Shown: positions 40,469 through 46,340, numbered from the stretch's first letter. The stretch is DNA of 64,000 nt from Halomonas sp. (GCF_030457605.1 NZ_JAKDUR010000003.1:1-64000); one strand, 5' to 3'. Program-made: numbers and translations. The notes: generated from the letters alone by a model not told the origin.

Positions 40469-41101
40469 TTAAACGCCTGCCCGGTGGCTTTGCAGAAAGC
40501 GCTCTGCCGTTTCTACAATCGCCTGAGTCTGCGGGTCTATTTCAATGTTTATCACGTCTCCCGGCACGCGTTCGCCAAGCGTAGTGCGGGCCAGGGTTTC
40601 AGGTATCAGGTTAACGCAAAACGACGCCGGCGCATCATCGGGGCGGCACACTTCGCCAACGGTCAGGCTGATGCCGTCTACGCCCACGTAGCCTTTATCA
40701 AACACAAACCGCGCGCACTCGTCGGGCAAAACAAACCACAGCCGGCGGTTGTTGGGCGCCTCTTCGATGGACAGCACCTCGGCCATGTTCATCACATGGC
40801 CGGACATCGCGTGCCCGCCAATTTCATCCCCGAAGCGCGCCGCACGCTCAAGGTTGACGCGATCGCCAACGGTAATTTTTCCCAGATTCGTTACCCGCAA
40901 GGTTTCGCGCATCAAATCAAAATGCACGCTATCGCCGTCAACCGCCGTCACCGTCAGGCAAACGCCGTTGTGCGCCACCGACGCACCAATCTCAAGCCCT
41001 TCGCGTACCCCCTCGGGCATGGCCACCACATGGGTACGAAATGCCTCGCGCTCGCGCACCTCCACCACTTTTGCCGTCCCCTGCACGATACCGGTAAACA
41101 T
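40469..41101 (-). CDS. ribE: Riboflavin synthase alpha subunit
   Basis: Dismutates two 6,7-dimethyl-8-ribityllumazines to riboflavin. It has 210 residues from ATG 41101 (MFTGIVQGTAKVVEV), with a strong AAGGAG eight bases upstream. Two lumazine-binding domains are visible, each opening with the MFTGIV/FDKGYVGVDGISLTV type block (about 1-95 and 96-195). It is not adjacent to other riboflavin genes here, which is unusual for Gammaproteobacteria, where it often sits in a ribD-ribE-ribBA-ribH group. Immediately upstream is the integron remnant. Confidence 0.95.
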   Translation of the reverse strand: MFTGIVQGTAKVVEVREREAFRTHVVAMPEGVREGLEIGASVAHNGVCLTVTAVDGDSVHFDLMRETLRVTNLGKITVGDRVNLERAARFGDEIGGHAMSGHVMNMAEVLSIEEAPNNRRLWFVLPDECARFVFDKGYVGVDGISLTVGEVCRPDDAPASFCVNLIPETLARTTLGERVPGDVINIEIDPQTQAIVETAERFLQSHRAGV

Positions 41102-41121
41102 GGGTCTATCTCCTTGATGTG

Positions 41122-41289
41122 TCAAAGTGCTGTATCAACGTCCTGGGCCAGGCTCTGGTCAAAAGGCCTGAAACCCATGACACGTCGCTCGCAAAATTTG
41201 GGGCACCATTGTGCCATTAGTGCGGGGAATTTTTCGCCTATGGGAAGCGGGCCCACAAGCAGGGTATTAAGTATGATGTCGTACGACAT
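41122..41289 (-). CDS. Small ORF of a second, 3'-truncated gene cassette
   Basis: 55 residues (MSYDIILNTLLVGPLPIGEKF ... AQDVDTAL) from ATG 41289, with AGGAG six bases upstream. It begins 14 bases after the core site GTTATAT that closes the first cassette, the usual distance for a cassette gene. I do not recognise the protein. A complete cassette should carry GGCATATAAC at the start of its own attC, complementary to its 5' end. I find none before ribE, so this cassette appears to have lost its 3' part or was joined to ribE. Its stop lies 20 bases before ribE. Confidence 0.5.
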   Translation of the reverse strand: MSYDIILNTLLVGPLPIGEKFPALMAQWCPKFCERRVMGFRPFDQSLAQDVDTAL

Positions 41290-41302
41290 TGGTGCTCCTG
41301 GC

Positions 41303-41374
41303 ATATAACGCCTGAGCTCAGCCGCCGACAGCCCGCGTAGCGGGATGAAGGTCGGCTGCAGCGACTTGTTAGGG
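41303..41374 (-). repeat. attC recombination site (integron cassette, 59-base-element type)
   Basis: On the minus strand it opens with core CCCTAAC (41374-41368) and ends with GTTATAT (41309-41303), 72 bases in all. The arms AACAAGTCGCTGCAGCCGAC and GTCGGCGGCTGAGCTCAGGC are imperfectly complementary, with a CCCGC/GCGGG central stem: the folded single-strand structure recognised by IntI. It lies 18 bases after the cassette gene's stop. Confidence 0.88.
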
Positions 41375-41917
41375 GCCAATGATAGGACGCGTTCAAAATT
41401 TGAGCTCTGGATACCTGTTCCTTATTAACGGAATGACGTTGTTTAGAAAGCAAAATACAAGGCCCGATATACTTATAGTTTTCTCCGCAAACTTGTCAGT
41501 TGTAATTTTTACGTAGGTTGCTTGGAGATTTGCTTCCGACTTCTCAAATATGCGGCGGTGATCTACATGAGAATGACCAAGGATGAACGAGTTGACGTGA
41601 ACAAAAGCGTTTAACGCATAGTGATAGTTCGCTTCCCAGTTTCCGGGATCGTTATCCGAGATCTTCACAATAAGAGTATTAATGGGCTCAAACGTTTCTT
41701 CTCGTAGTTTACAAAACTCGTTTACCTTTCGTGCGTGAAACGCAAATTCCAGAAGGTCGGGAGTTATGATTTCGTTCCATGCCTGGCTCCATTCCGAAGG
41801 AAATACGGTACTCACATAGGCGAAGAGCCTAAGCGCGTATCTCCGCGCCTCCTGGACGTGTATTTCGGTGAGCTTTTGCGTACTTTCGCCTTCCATAGTG
41901 CTTCCTTTGGCCCCTAA
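41309..41917 (-). mobile_element. Complete integron gene cassette
   Basis: A 609-base unit bounded by two integron cleavage points. Its 5' end on the minus strand (GTTAGGGGCC, 41918-41909) is exactly complementary over ten bases to the first bases of its own attC (GGCCCCTAAC, 41377-41368). That is the defining feature of a cassette that has circularised and been inserted. It carries one leftward gene (41393-41896) and the attC site, with almost no other sequence. It is visibly more AT-rich than the surrounding genome, consistent with horizontal origin. Confidence 0.88.
41393..41896 (-). CDS. Cassette-encoded protein of unknown function
   Basis: 167 residues; I do not recognise the family. 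AAGGAAG lies five bases before the ATG, giving a compact cassette layout. The sequence is mostly helical and acidic to neutral, without a signal peptide. One hydrophobic stretch (ISISGLVFCFLNNVIPLI, about residues 141-158) near the C-terminus could be buried or membrane-associated. There is a His-rich segment, ILGHSHVDHRRIF, at about 104-116. Base and codon use are much more AT-rich than the neighbours (AAA, AAT, TTT, ATA common), so it was acquired. Cassette proteins of this type are often toxins, antitoxins, phage-defence or novel adaptive proteins, but nothing here proves any of these. Confidence 0.8.
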   Translation of the reverse strand: MEGESTQKLTEIHVQEARRYALRLFAYVSTVFPSEWSQAWNEIITPDLLEFAFHARKVNEFCKLREETFEPINTLIVKISDNDPGNWEANYHYALNAFVHVNSFILGHSHVDHRRIFEKSEANLQATYVKITTDKFAEKTISISGLVFCFLNNVIPLIRNRYPELKF

Positions 41918-41918
41918 C
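41909..41918 (-). other. attI-side core recombination site
   Basis: GTTAGGGGCC on the minus strand marks where the first cassette joined the integron platform. The sequence to its right (TAGAGCGCGCTGTCTAATACCT on the minus strand, split here as TAGAGCGCGC then TGTCTAATACCT) would be the remaining attI. The attI is not conserved enough to compare with known classes by eye. Confidence 0.65.
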
Positions 41919-41945
41919 AGGTATTAGACAGCGCGCTCTATGATT

Positions 41946-41994
41946 GGATAAACGTGCCGGCACGTTTATCCGACAAAAAAAGCCTGCTTTTTTT
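41946..41994. repeat. Two adjacent perfect palindromes in the attI-intI gap
   Basis: GGATAAACGTGCC directly abuts its reverse complement GGCACGTTTATCC (41946-41971, 26 bases, no spacer). Three bases later AAAAAAAGC and GCTTTTTTT (41975-41994) form a second inverted repeat with a two-base gap, which could work as a bidirectional terminator. They lie between the cassette array and the integrase remnant. A regulator operator or scar of a lost element is possible. Confidence 0.75.
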
Positions 41995-42140
41995 CGCCCA
42001 ACACATTGATTTATATTCGAATTAATTAAAACTCGGCTACCTATGCAGGATTCGCACGCTTGCGCTTTTGCGCGGCACCCATAAAACTGTACGTATACCC
42101 ACACAACAAGAGGGACAGCTGTACGGGCACGCCCCACAAG

Positions 42141-42251
42141 CCGCCAAAGCTGTTGGACCGCGTGAAGGCCACTATGCAAGCGAGGCTCTATAGCCCTCAT
42201 ACCGAAAAGGCCTGTTACGACTGGATACGTGACTTTATGCGTGTTCATGGC
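42141..42251 (+). pseudogene. intI: N-terminal remnant of an integron integrase (IntI)
   Basis: A 37-codon stretch reads PPKLLDRVKATMQARL then YSPHTEKACYDWIRDFMRVHG, the start of the SAM-like N-terminal domain of integron tyrosine recombinases (compare the KVLDQLRERIR...[21 protein letters not shown] pattern of IntI1). After HG the similarity stops and the rest of the catalytic domain (Arg, His, Tyr residues) is absent, so it cannot be active. It is transcribed away from the cassettes, the standard integron arrangement, about 220 bases from the attI-side core site. The frame stays open to 42404 but with unrelated sequence, suggesting deletion of the middle and end of the gene. Confidence 0.75.
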
Positions 42252-42287
42252 ACCGCCATTCCTTTGGCATGGGTTCAGGTTCTTTGT

Positions 42288-42319
42288 GGCTGCAGTGCGC
42301 CCCAGCAGGGGTTGCAGCC
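42288..42319. repeat. Strong hairpin after the intI breakpoint
   Basis: GGCTGCA pairs with TGCAGCC and encloses CCCC-AGCA-GGGG. It starts about 37 bases after recognisable IntI similarity ends. Its role is unknown; it might be part of the element or event that truncated intI. Confidence 0.55.
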
Positions 42320-42530
42320 AGCTCAATTAACTCAGCCTAATGCAGCCGCTTTCCCAATACCAGACGAAATGGCACCACACCTAACGGGCAACGGTGCTGC
42401 CTGACCTGCGCGACGTGCCATTTTCACGGCAGGCAGCGCAACCCGGTTGCCCAATTTTCTGCCAAAAATTCCAAAGGCAGCGCCAAAAACCATTTTTACG
42501 ACGATCGCTATAAAATACTACTACCGGGGT
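42320..42530. other. Intergenic remnant between intI and the metNIQ promoter
   Basis: About 210 bases with no supportable gene. It contains ACCTAAC at 42378-42384, resembling an attC core, and a short GCAACC/GGTTGC palindrome near 42440, but neither is accompanied by a full site. Confidence 0.4.
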
Positions 42531-42560
42531 TTGACAGCGCCTGCGCGCGCTCCCTAAAAT
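42531..42560 (+). promoter_or_regulatory. Sigma70 promoter of the metNIQ leader
   Basis: A perfect TTGACA at 42531-42536 and TAAAAT at 42555-42560 with 18 bases between. Transcription would start near 42567, just ahead of the riboswitch aptamer. Confidence 0.8.
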
Positions 42561-42584
42561 GGACGCCGTTATACATCATTATCC

Positions 42585-42654
42585 AGACGCCGATTTGTTC
42601 CCGGATTGCGGGCGTCCATCGGGCTTTTTGCCCGATGAAGTGCAGCTAAAAGGG
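42585..42654 (+). ncRNA. SAM-II-type riboswitch
   Basis: Short pseudoknotted S-adenosylmethionine aptamer in the leader of metNIQ. P1 is GACGCC (42586-42591) with GGCGTC (42611-42616). The loop carries the conserved GATTT and ATTGC. After an inserted hairpin (42617-42637) comes GTGCAGCTAAAAGGG, the conserved SAM-II tail. The pseudoknot P2 pairs TTGC with GCAG, and CCC in the loop can pair with GGG in the tail. Compared with the metX prototype (UUGCA/UGUAG) the P2 pair changes to UUGCG/UGCAG but keeps pairing. The tail GGGTG can alternatively pair with CACCC of the downstream terminator, giving a simple SAM-on, transcription-off switch. Confidence 0.85.
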
Positions 42655-42670
42655 TGTGTCCAGCGTTGAT

Positions 42671-42697
42671 GGCCACCCGCCAGGGTGGCCTTTTTTT
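42671..42697 (+). terminator. Riboswitch-controlled intrinsic terminator ahead of metN
   Basis: GGCCACCC and GGGTGGCC form an eight-bp stem with a GCCA loop, followed by seven T. It lies between the metNIQ promoter and the metN start with no gene before it, so it can only act as an attenuator. Confidence 0.9.
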
Positions 42698-42799
42698 GTC
42701 TCCCGCCCTACGCTTGCCCCTCGCAGTCCGTCTTCGGTCTCACACGTTTTCAGCCAGAGCGTTGTTTCTCTGCGCTTTGGTCTACATAAAGCAGACGTC

Positions 42800-43843
42800 A
42801 TGATAGAACTAAGCAACGTCAGTAAAACCTACGGCAGCGGCGCCGGCGCCGTGAACGCCCTGCGCGATGTTGACCTGCATATTCCCGAGGGCAGTATTCA
42901 CGGGGTGATCGGCCTTTCCGGGGCAGGAAAATCCACGCTGATCCGCTGCGTTAACCTGCTCGAGCGGCCATCCACGGGCAGCGTCACGGTAAACGGGCAG
43001 GAAATGACACGCCTCGGCGGCCAGGCGCTTAATCGGGCACGCCACCGTATCGGTATGATTTTCCAGCACTTCAACCTGCTCACTACACGCACCGTGTTTG
43101 ATAACGTCGCCCTGCCGCTGGAGCTGATGGGCTATAAACGCACAGCCATCCGCCATCGCGTGGCGCCGCTGCTGAAGCTCGTCGGGCTTGACGACAAGGC
43201 CGGGCAGTTTCCGGCCCAGCTTTCCGGCGGGCAGAAACAGCGCGTAGCCATTGCCCGGGCGTTGGCGAGTGAGCCGGCGGTACTGCTCTGCGACGAAGCC
43301 ACCTCGGCGCTGGACCCGCAAACCACCGGCTCGATTCTGGAACTGTTGCGCGACATCAACCGTGACCTGGGCATTACCATTTTGCTGATTACCCACGAAA
43401 TGGAGGTGGTAAAGTCCATTTGTCATCGGGTGAGCCTGATCTCCGATGGGCGGTTGGTGGAAGATGCCGCCGTGGGCGACTTCTTTACCGCGCCCGAGAC
43501 GCAACTTGGCCGCGAGTTTCTCAACGACTTCCTGCAACTCTCCCCTCCCAGGGAACTCATCAGCCGGCTGGAAGAAGCCCCGGACGAGCATACCCATCCC
43601 GTGGTGCGGCTGACGTTTTCCGGCGACGCCGTTTCCACCCCACTTATCTCCAGGCTGGCTCGGGAGTGCAGTGTTGATGTCAGCATTTTGCAGGCCAAGG
43701 TCGAATCCATCCAGGAGCGCACCCTGGGGCTGATGATCGCCGAGCTTTTAGGCACACAAGCGCAGACCGAACAGGCCATGCGCTACCTTGAATCCCACGA
43801 ACTGAACGTTGAGGTGCTTGGGCATGTCCAGCGCGATGATTGA
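42800..43843 (+). CDS. metN: Methionine ABC transporter ATP-binding protein MetN
   Basis: ATPase of the D/L-methionine importer. It has 347 residues from ATG 42800 (MIELSNVSKTYG). Walker A GLSGAGKST is at 38-46, Q-loop FQHFNLL, signature LSGGQKQR at 141-148 and Walker B VLLCDEATSALD. A C-terminal NIL/ACT-like domain (VVRLTFSGDAVSTPLISRLARE onward) binds methionine and causes trans-inhibition of transport. Upstream in-frame codons lie inside the leader and are not plausible starts. The ribosome binding site is weak (AAGCAGACGTC before ATG). metI overlaps its last 20 bases. Confidence 0.97.
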   Translation: MIELSNVSKTYGSGAGAVNALRDVDLHIPEGSIHGVIGLSGAGKSTLIRCVNLLERPSTGSVTVNGQEMTRLGGQALNRARHRIGMIFQHFNLLTTRTVFDNVALPLELMGYKRTAIRHRVAPLLKLVGLDDKAGQFPAQLSGGQKQRVAIARALASEPAVLLCDEATSALDPQTTGSILELLRDINRDLGITILLITHEMEVVKSICHRVSLISDGRLVEDAAVGDFFTAPETQLGREFLNDFLQLSPPRELISRLEEAPDEHTHPVVRLTFSGDAVSTPLISRLARECSVDVSILQAKVESIQERTLGLMIAELLGTQAQTEQAMRYLESHELNVEVLGHVQRDD

Positions 43844-44477
43844 TCTTATTTTGCAGGCCACGCTTGATACGCTTTACATGGTTGGAGTCTCCGGGCTTAT
43901 CGCCACGCTTCTCGGCGTACCGCTGGGCGTGCTGCTGTACATTACCCGCCCGGGCCAGATTATTGCCATGCCAGTGGTCAATCAGGCCCTGAGCATCGTC
44001 ACCAACATCGGGCGCTCGATTCCGTTCATCATTCTCATGGTCGCCATCATTCCGTTCACGCGGATGCTGGTGGGTACGTCGATCGGGATTAACGCCGCCT
44101 CGGTACCGCTAACCATCGCCGCGATTCCGTTTGTGGCAAGGCTGGTAGAAGGCGCACTGAACGAGATTTCACCGGGGCTGATAGAAGCGGCACAAGCCAT
44201 GGGCGCCACGCCCTGGCAAATTGTGCGCAAGGTGCTGCTGCCCGAGGCGCGCGGCGGCATCATCACCGGGCTGACCATCACCGTGGTGACGCTGGTCAGC
44301 TATTCGGCCATGGCCGGCGCGGTCGGCGGCGGCGGGCTCGGTGATCTGGGCATTCGCTATGGCTATAACCGCTTCAACCCCACAATCATGCTGATTACCG
44401 TGGTTATTCTGGTGATCATGGTGCAGGGGTTTCAGAGCCTGGGTGATTACCTGGTGCGCAAAAGCGACCGCAAGTAA
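43824..44477 (+). CDS. metI: Methionine ABC transporter permease MetI
   Basis: Membrane subunit of the methionine importer, 217 residues (same as E. coli) from ATG 43824, overlapping the metN end by 20 bases, with GAGG upstream. About five membrane segments are present, and the EAA coupling loop is ALNEISPGLIEAAQAMGATPWQIVRKVLLPEA. The block FLLYITRPGQI-type segment (GVLLYITRPGQIIAMP) is typical of MetI. Two copies form the channel with two MetN subunits. Confidence 0.96.
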   Translation: MSSAMIDLILQATLDTLYMVGVSGLIATLLGVPLGVLLYITRPGQIIAMPVVNQALSIVTNIGRSIPFIILMVAIIPFTRMLVGTSIGINAASVPLTIAAIPFVARLVEGALNEISPGLIEAAQAMGATPWQIVRKVLLPEARGGIITGLTITVVTLVSYSAMAGAVGGGGLGDLGIRYGYNRFNPTIMLITVVILVIMVQGFQSLGDYLVRKSDRK

Positions 44478-44502
44478 ACACCATCGATAACCAAAAAGCA
44501 TT

Positions 44503-44544
44503 AGACATCTGTTTTTTATCGCTGCAATATTAAACATCTGTTTT
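44503..44544. repeat. Direct repeat ACATCTGTTTT in the metI-metQ gap
   Basis: The 11-base sequence occurs at 44505-44515 and 44534-44544, with a period of 29 bases. The flanking octamers AGACATCT and AAACATCT resemble MetJ half-boxes (AGACGTCT), but they are 21 bases apart rather than in tandem. They may be a binding site for another regulator or an mRNA processing feature. Confidence 0.5.
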
Positions 44545-44594
44545 GATCGCCTCACCATGAGCGCAACATATCCAGCACTGACCGGAGCCTGAAC

Positions 44595-45380
44595 ATGCAA
44601 AAGCTATTGATTGGCAGCCTCACCGCCCTGGCGCTGGGCATTAACGTAGCCAACGCCGACACTCTCAAAGTGGGTACCGTCGCCGGCCCGGAAACCGACG
44701 TAATGAAGGTGGCCGTTGAGCTCGCTGAAGAAAAATACGGCCTTGACGTCGAAATCATCGAGTTCACCGACTACGTCACGCCCAACGCGGCATTGGCCGA
44801 CGGCAGCCTGGATGCCAACGCCTTCCAGCATGAGCCCTACATGCAGTCCATGGTCAACGACCGCGGCTACGACTTCGCCGTCGCCGGCTACACCTTTGTT
44901 TACCCCATCGGTGCCTACTCGGAAGAATTCGACAGCATTGAAGATCTACCTGACGGTGCTCAGATCGCGCTTCCCAACGACCCCTCCAACGAAGGCCGGT
45001 CGCTGATTTTGATGCACAACAAGGGCATGATTACGCTTAACGATCCGACCAACCTTGAAGCCACGCCGATTGATATCGCTGAAAACCCGCATGATTTCCG
45101 TTTCCGCGAAATCGAAGCGGCCCAGCTGCCCCGCGTGCTTCCCGACGTTGACATGGCCTTCATCAACAATACCTTTGCCCAGCCGGCAGGCCTGAGCCTG
45201 GACGACGCGCTGATCAAGGAAGGGCCGGAATCACCCTACGTCAACCTGATTGTAGTGCGTGGCGGCGACGAAGACCGCGAAGATATTCGCCAACTGGTGG
45301 ATGCCTACCAGAGCGAGGCCGTTATCGAGAAAGCCGACGAGCTGTTCAAGGGCTCGGCCGTGCCCGGCTGGACCGAATAA
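44595..45380 (+). CDS. metQ: Methionine ABC transporter substrate-binding protein MetQ
   Basis: Periplasmic methionine-binding protein of the NlpA family, 261 residues. After a signal peptide (KLLIGSLTALALGINVANA) the mature protein begins near DTLKVGTVAGPETDVM. Family blocks: LDANAFQHEPYM, IALPNDPSNEGRSLILM and INNTFAQPAGL. Most MetQ proteins are lipoproteins, but no lipobox cysteine is present here and the ANA-D cleavage suggests a soluble periplasmic form. It follows metI by 117 bases and ends with a strong terminator. Confidence 0.95.
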   Translation: MQKLLIGSLTALALGINVANADTLKVGTVAGPETDVMKVAVELAEEKYGLDVEIIEFTDYVTPNAALADGSLDANAFQHEPYMQSMVNDRGYDFAVAGYTFVYPIGAYSEEFDSIEDLPDGAQIALPNDPSNEGRSLILMHNKGMITLNDPTNLEATPIDIAENPHDFRFREIEAAQLPRVLPDVDMAFINNTFAQPAGLSLDDALIKEGPESPYVNLIVVRGGDEDREDIRQLVDAYQSEAVIEKADELFKGSAVPGWTE

Positions 45381-45413
45381 ACGCACTTGCCAAACTACAA
45401 GGCAATCAACCAT

Positions 45414-45446
45414 CGCAGGCCGGCTTAATGCCGGCCTGCGGCTTTT
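45414..45446 (+). terminator. Intrinsic terminator of metNIQ
   Basis: CGCAGGCCGGC and GCCGGCCTGCG form an 11-bp stem with loop TTAAT, followed by GCTTTTC. It lies just before the msrC-type gene. Confidence 0.85.
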
Positions 45447-45488
45447 CAGGTACGTTTGTTTATTCGCCGCAACCCGCGAGGCCACGCA

Positions 45489-45977
45489 ATGAATACACCG
45501 ATAACCGACGCTCCCGGCTACGCCCTGCTCAACCGCCAGCTGGAGGCGCTATTGGATACCCGCGACTGGCTGACCAACAGCGCCCAGCTGTGCGCGTTTA
45601 TTTTTCAGCAGGTGCCTGCGCTTAACTGGGCGGGGCTTTATCTACAGCGCGAGCCGGCCGTACTCGGCCTCGGGCCGTTTCAGGGCAAACCGGCTTGCCA
45701 TCCGATCCCGTTCAGCAAAGGCGTGTGCGGCGCCGCGGCCAGCCAACAGCAAACCCAGCGGGTGGATGACGTAAACGCCATTGCCACGCATATTGCCTGC
45801 GATGCCGATTCCCGCGCCGAGCTGGTCGTGCCCATCGTCAACAATGGCGTGTTATGGGGTGTGCTTGACCTCGACAGCCCCGAACAGGGCCGTTTCAGCG
45901 ATGAAGACCAGAGCGGCATTGAGGCGCTGGTGGCGACGTTTATCACCGCCACCGACCTGCCTGATTTTTTGCGCTAA
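45489..45977 (+). CDS. msrC: Free methionine-(R)-sulfoxide reductase (GAF domain)
   Basis: Reduces free L-methionine-(R)-sulfoxide with thioredoxin. It has 162 residues from ATG 45489. A GAF-fold sequence holds the three conserved cysteines: GKPACHPI, GVCGAAA and HIACDADSRAEL, matching E. coli MsrC (YebR), in which they form the catalytic and resolving disulfides. It follows the methionine importer genes by about 110 bases, though after a terminator. The linkage fits uptake of methionine sulfoxide and its repair in the cytoplasm. Confidence 0.93.
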   Translation: MNTPITDAPGYALLNRQLEALLDTRDWLTNSAQLCAFIFQQVPALNWAGLYLQREPAVLGLGPFQGKPACHPIPFSKGVCGAAASQQQTQRVDDVNAIATHIACDADSRAELVVPIVNNGVLWGVLDLDSPEQGRFSDEDQSGIEALVATFITATDLPDFLR

Positions 45978-45989
45978 AAGCTCTGCTTG

Positions 45990-46025
45990 AAACCGCGCCG
46001 GGCCGTTAAACCGCGCCGGGCCGTT
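45990..46025. repeat. Tandem duplication of an 18-base unit
   Basis: AAACCGCGCCGGGCCGTT occurs twice in perfect tandem (45990-46007 and 46008-46025), just after the msrC stop. It is a non-coding duplication, likely from slippage or unequal exchange. Confidence 0.85.
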
Positions 46026-46065
46026 GATTGAGCTTTCGCGGCTTTCGCGTGGTCTTATACGCGCA

Positions 46066-46101
46066 CACAAAAACGCCCCACAGCAAAACTGTGGGGCGTT
46101 T
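46066..46101 (-). terminator. Intrinsic terminator of the tRNA-Val operon (leftward)
   Basis: AAACGCCCCACAG pairs perfectly with CTGTGGGGCGTTT (13 bp, five-base loop). On the minus strand the stem is followed by TTTTGTG, 25 bases past the end of the second tRNA in transcription order. Confidence 0.9.
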
Positions 46102-46126
46102 GAACGTGCTATCAACTGCACTTTTC

Positions 46127-46203
46127 TGGTAGGACCAGGCGGATTTGAACCGCCGACCTCCACGATGTCAACGTGGCGCTCTAACCAACTGAGCTATGGT
46201 CCT
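46127..46203 (-). tRNA. tRNA-Val (GAC)
   Basis: On the minus strand it starts AGGACCATAGCTCAGTTGG and ends TGGTCCTACCA. The acceptor stem is a perfect seven-bp AGGACCA/TGGTCCT. Anticodon stem CCACG/CGTGG encloses TTGACAT, so the anticodon is GAC (valine, reading GUC and GUU). T arm GGCGGTTCAAATCCGCC is standard. CCA is encoded in the genome. 77 bases. It is the second of a pair on one leftward transcript. Confidence 0.97.
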
Positions 46204-46263
46204 GTAAATTGTGGCTATTAACACTAGCCGGCTGCCATGCAACGTCTGCGTGAACAATGCGCT

Positions 46264-46340
46264 TGGTAGGACCAGGCGGATTTGAACCGCCGACCTCCAC
46301 GATGTCAACGTGGCGCTCTAACCAACTGAGCTATAGTCCT
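46264..46340 (-). tRNA. tRNA-Val (GAC), second copy
   Basis: Identical to the copy at 46127-46203 except for AGGACTA at the 5' end, giving one G-U wobble in the acceptor stem against TGGTCCT. Anticodon GAC in loop TTGACAT, CCA encoded. It is the first in the transcript, upstream of the other copy by 60 bases. Confidence 0.97.

Noticed and set aside
42378-42384. ACCTAAC as the start of a second attC.
   Set aside because: No matching GTTRRRY core or complementary arms at a suitable distance.
42561-42567. GGACGCC as an additional stem with GGCGTCC in the metNIQ leader.
   Set aside because: It lies between the -10 element and the expected transcription start, so it would probably not be in the RNA.
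42790-42799. AGACGTCA just before the metN ATG as a MetJ box.
   Set aside because: A single octamer is not enough for MetJ, which binds tandem copies; the riboswitch already explains methionine control.
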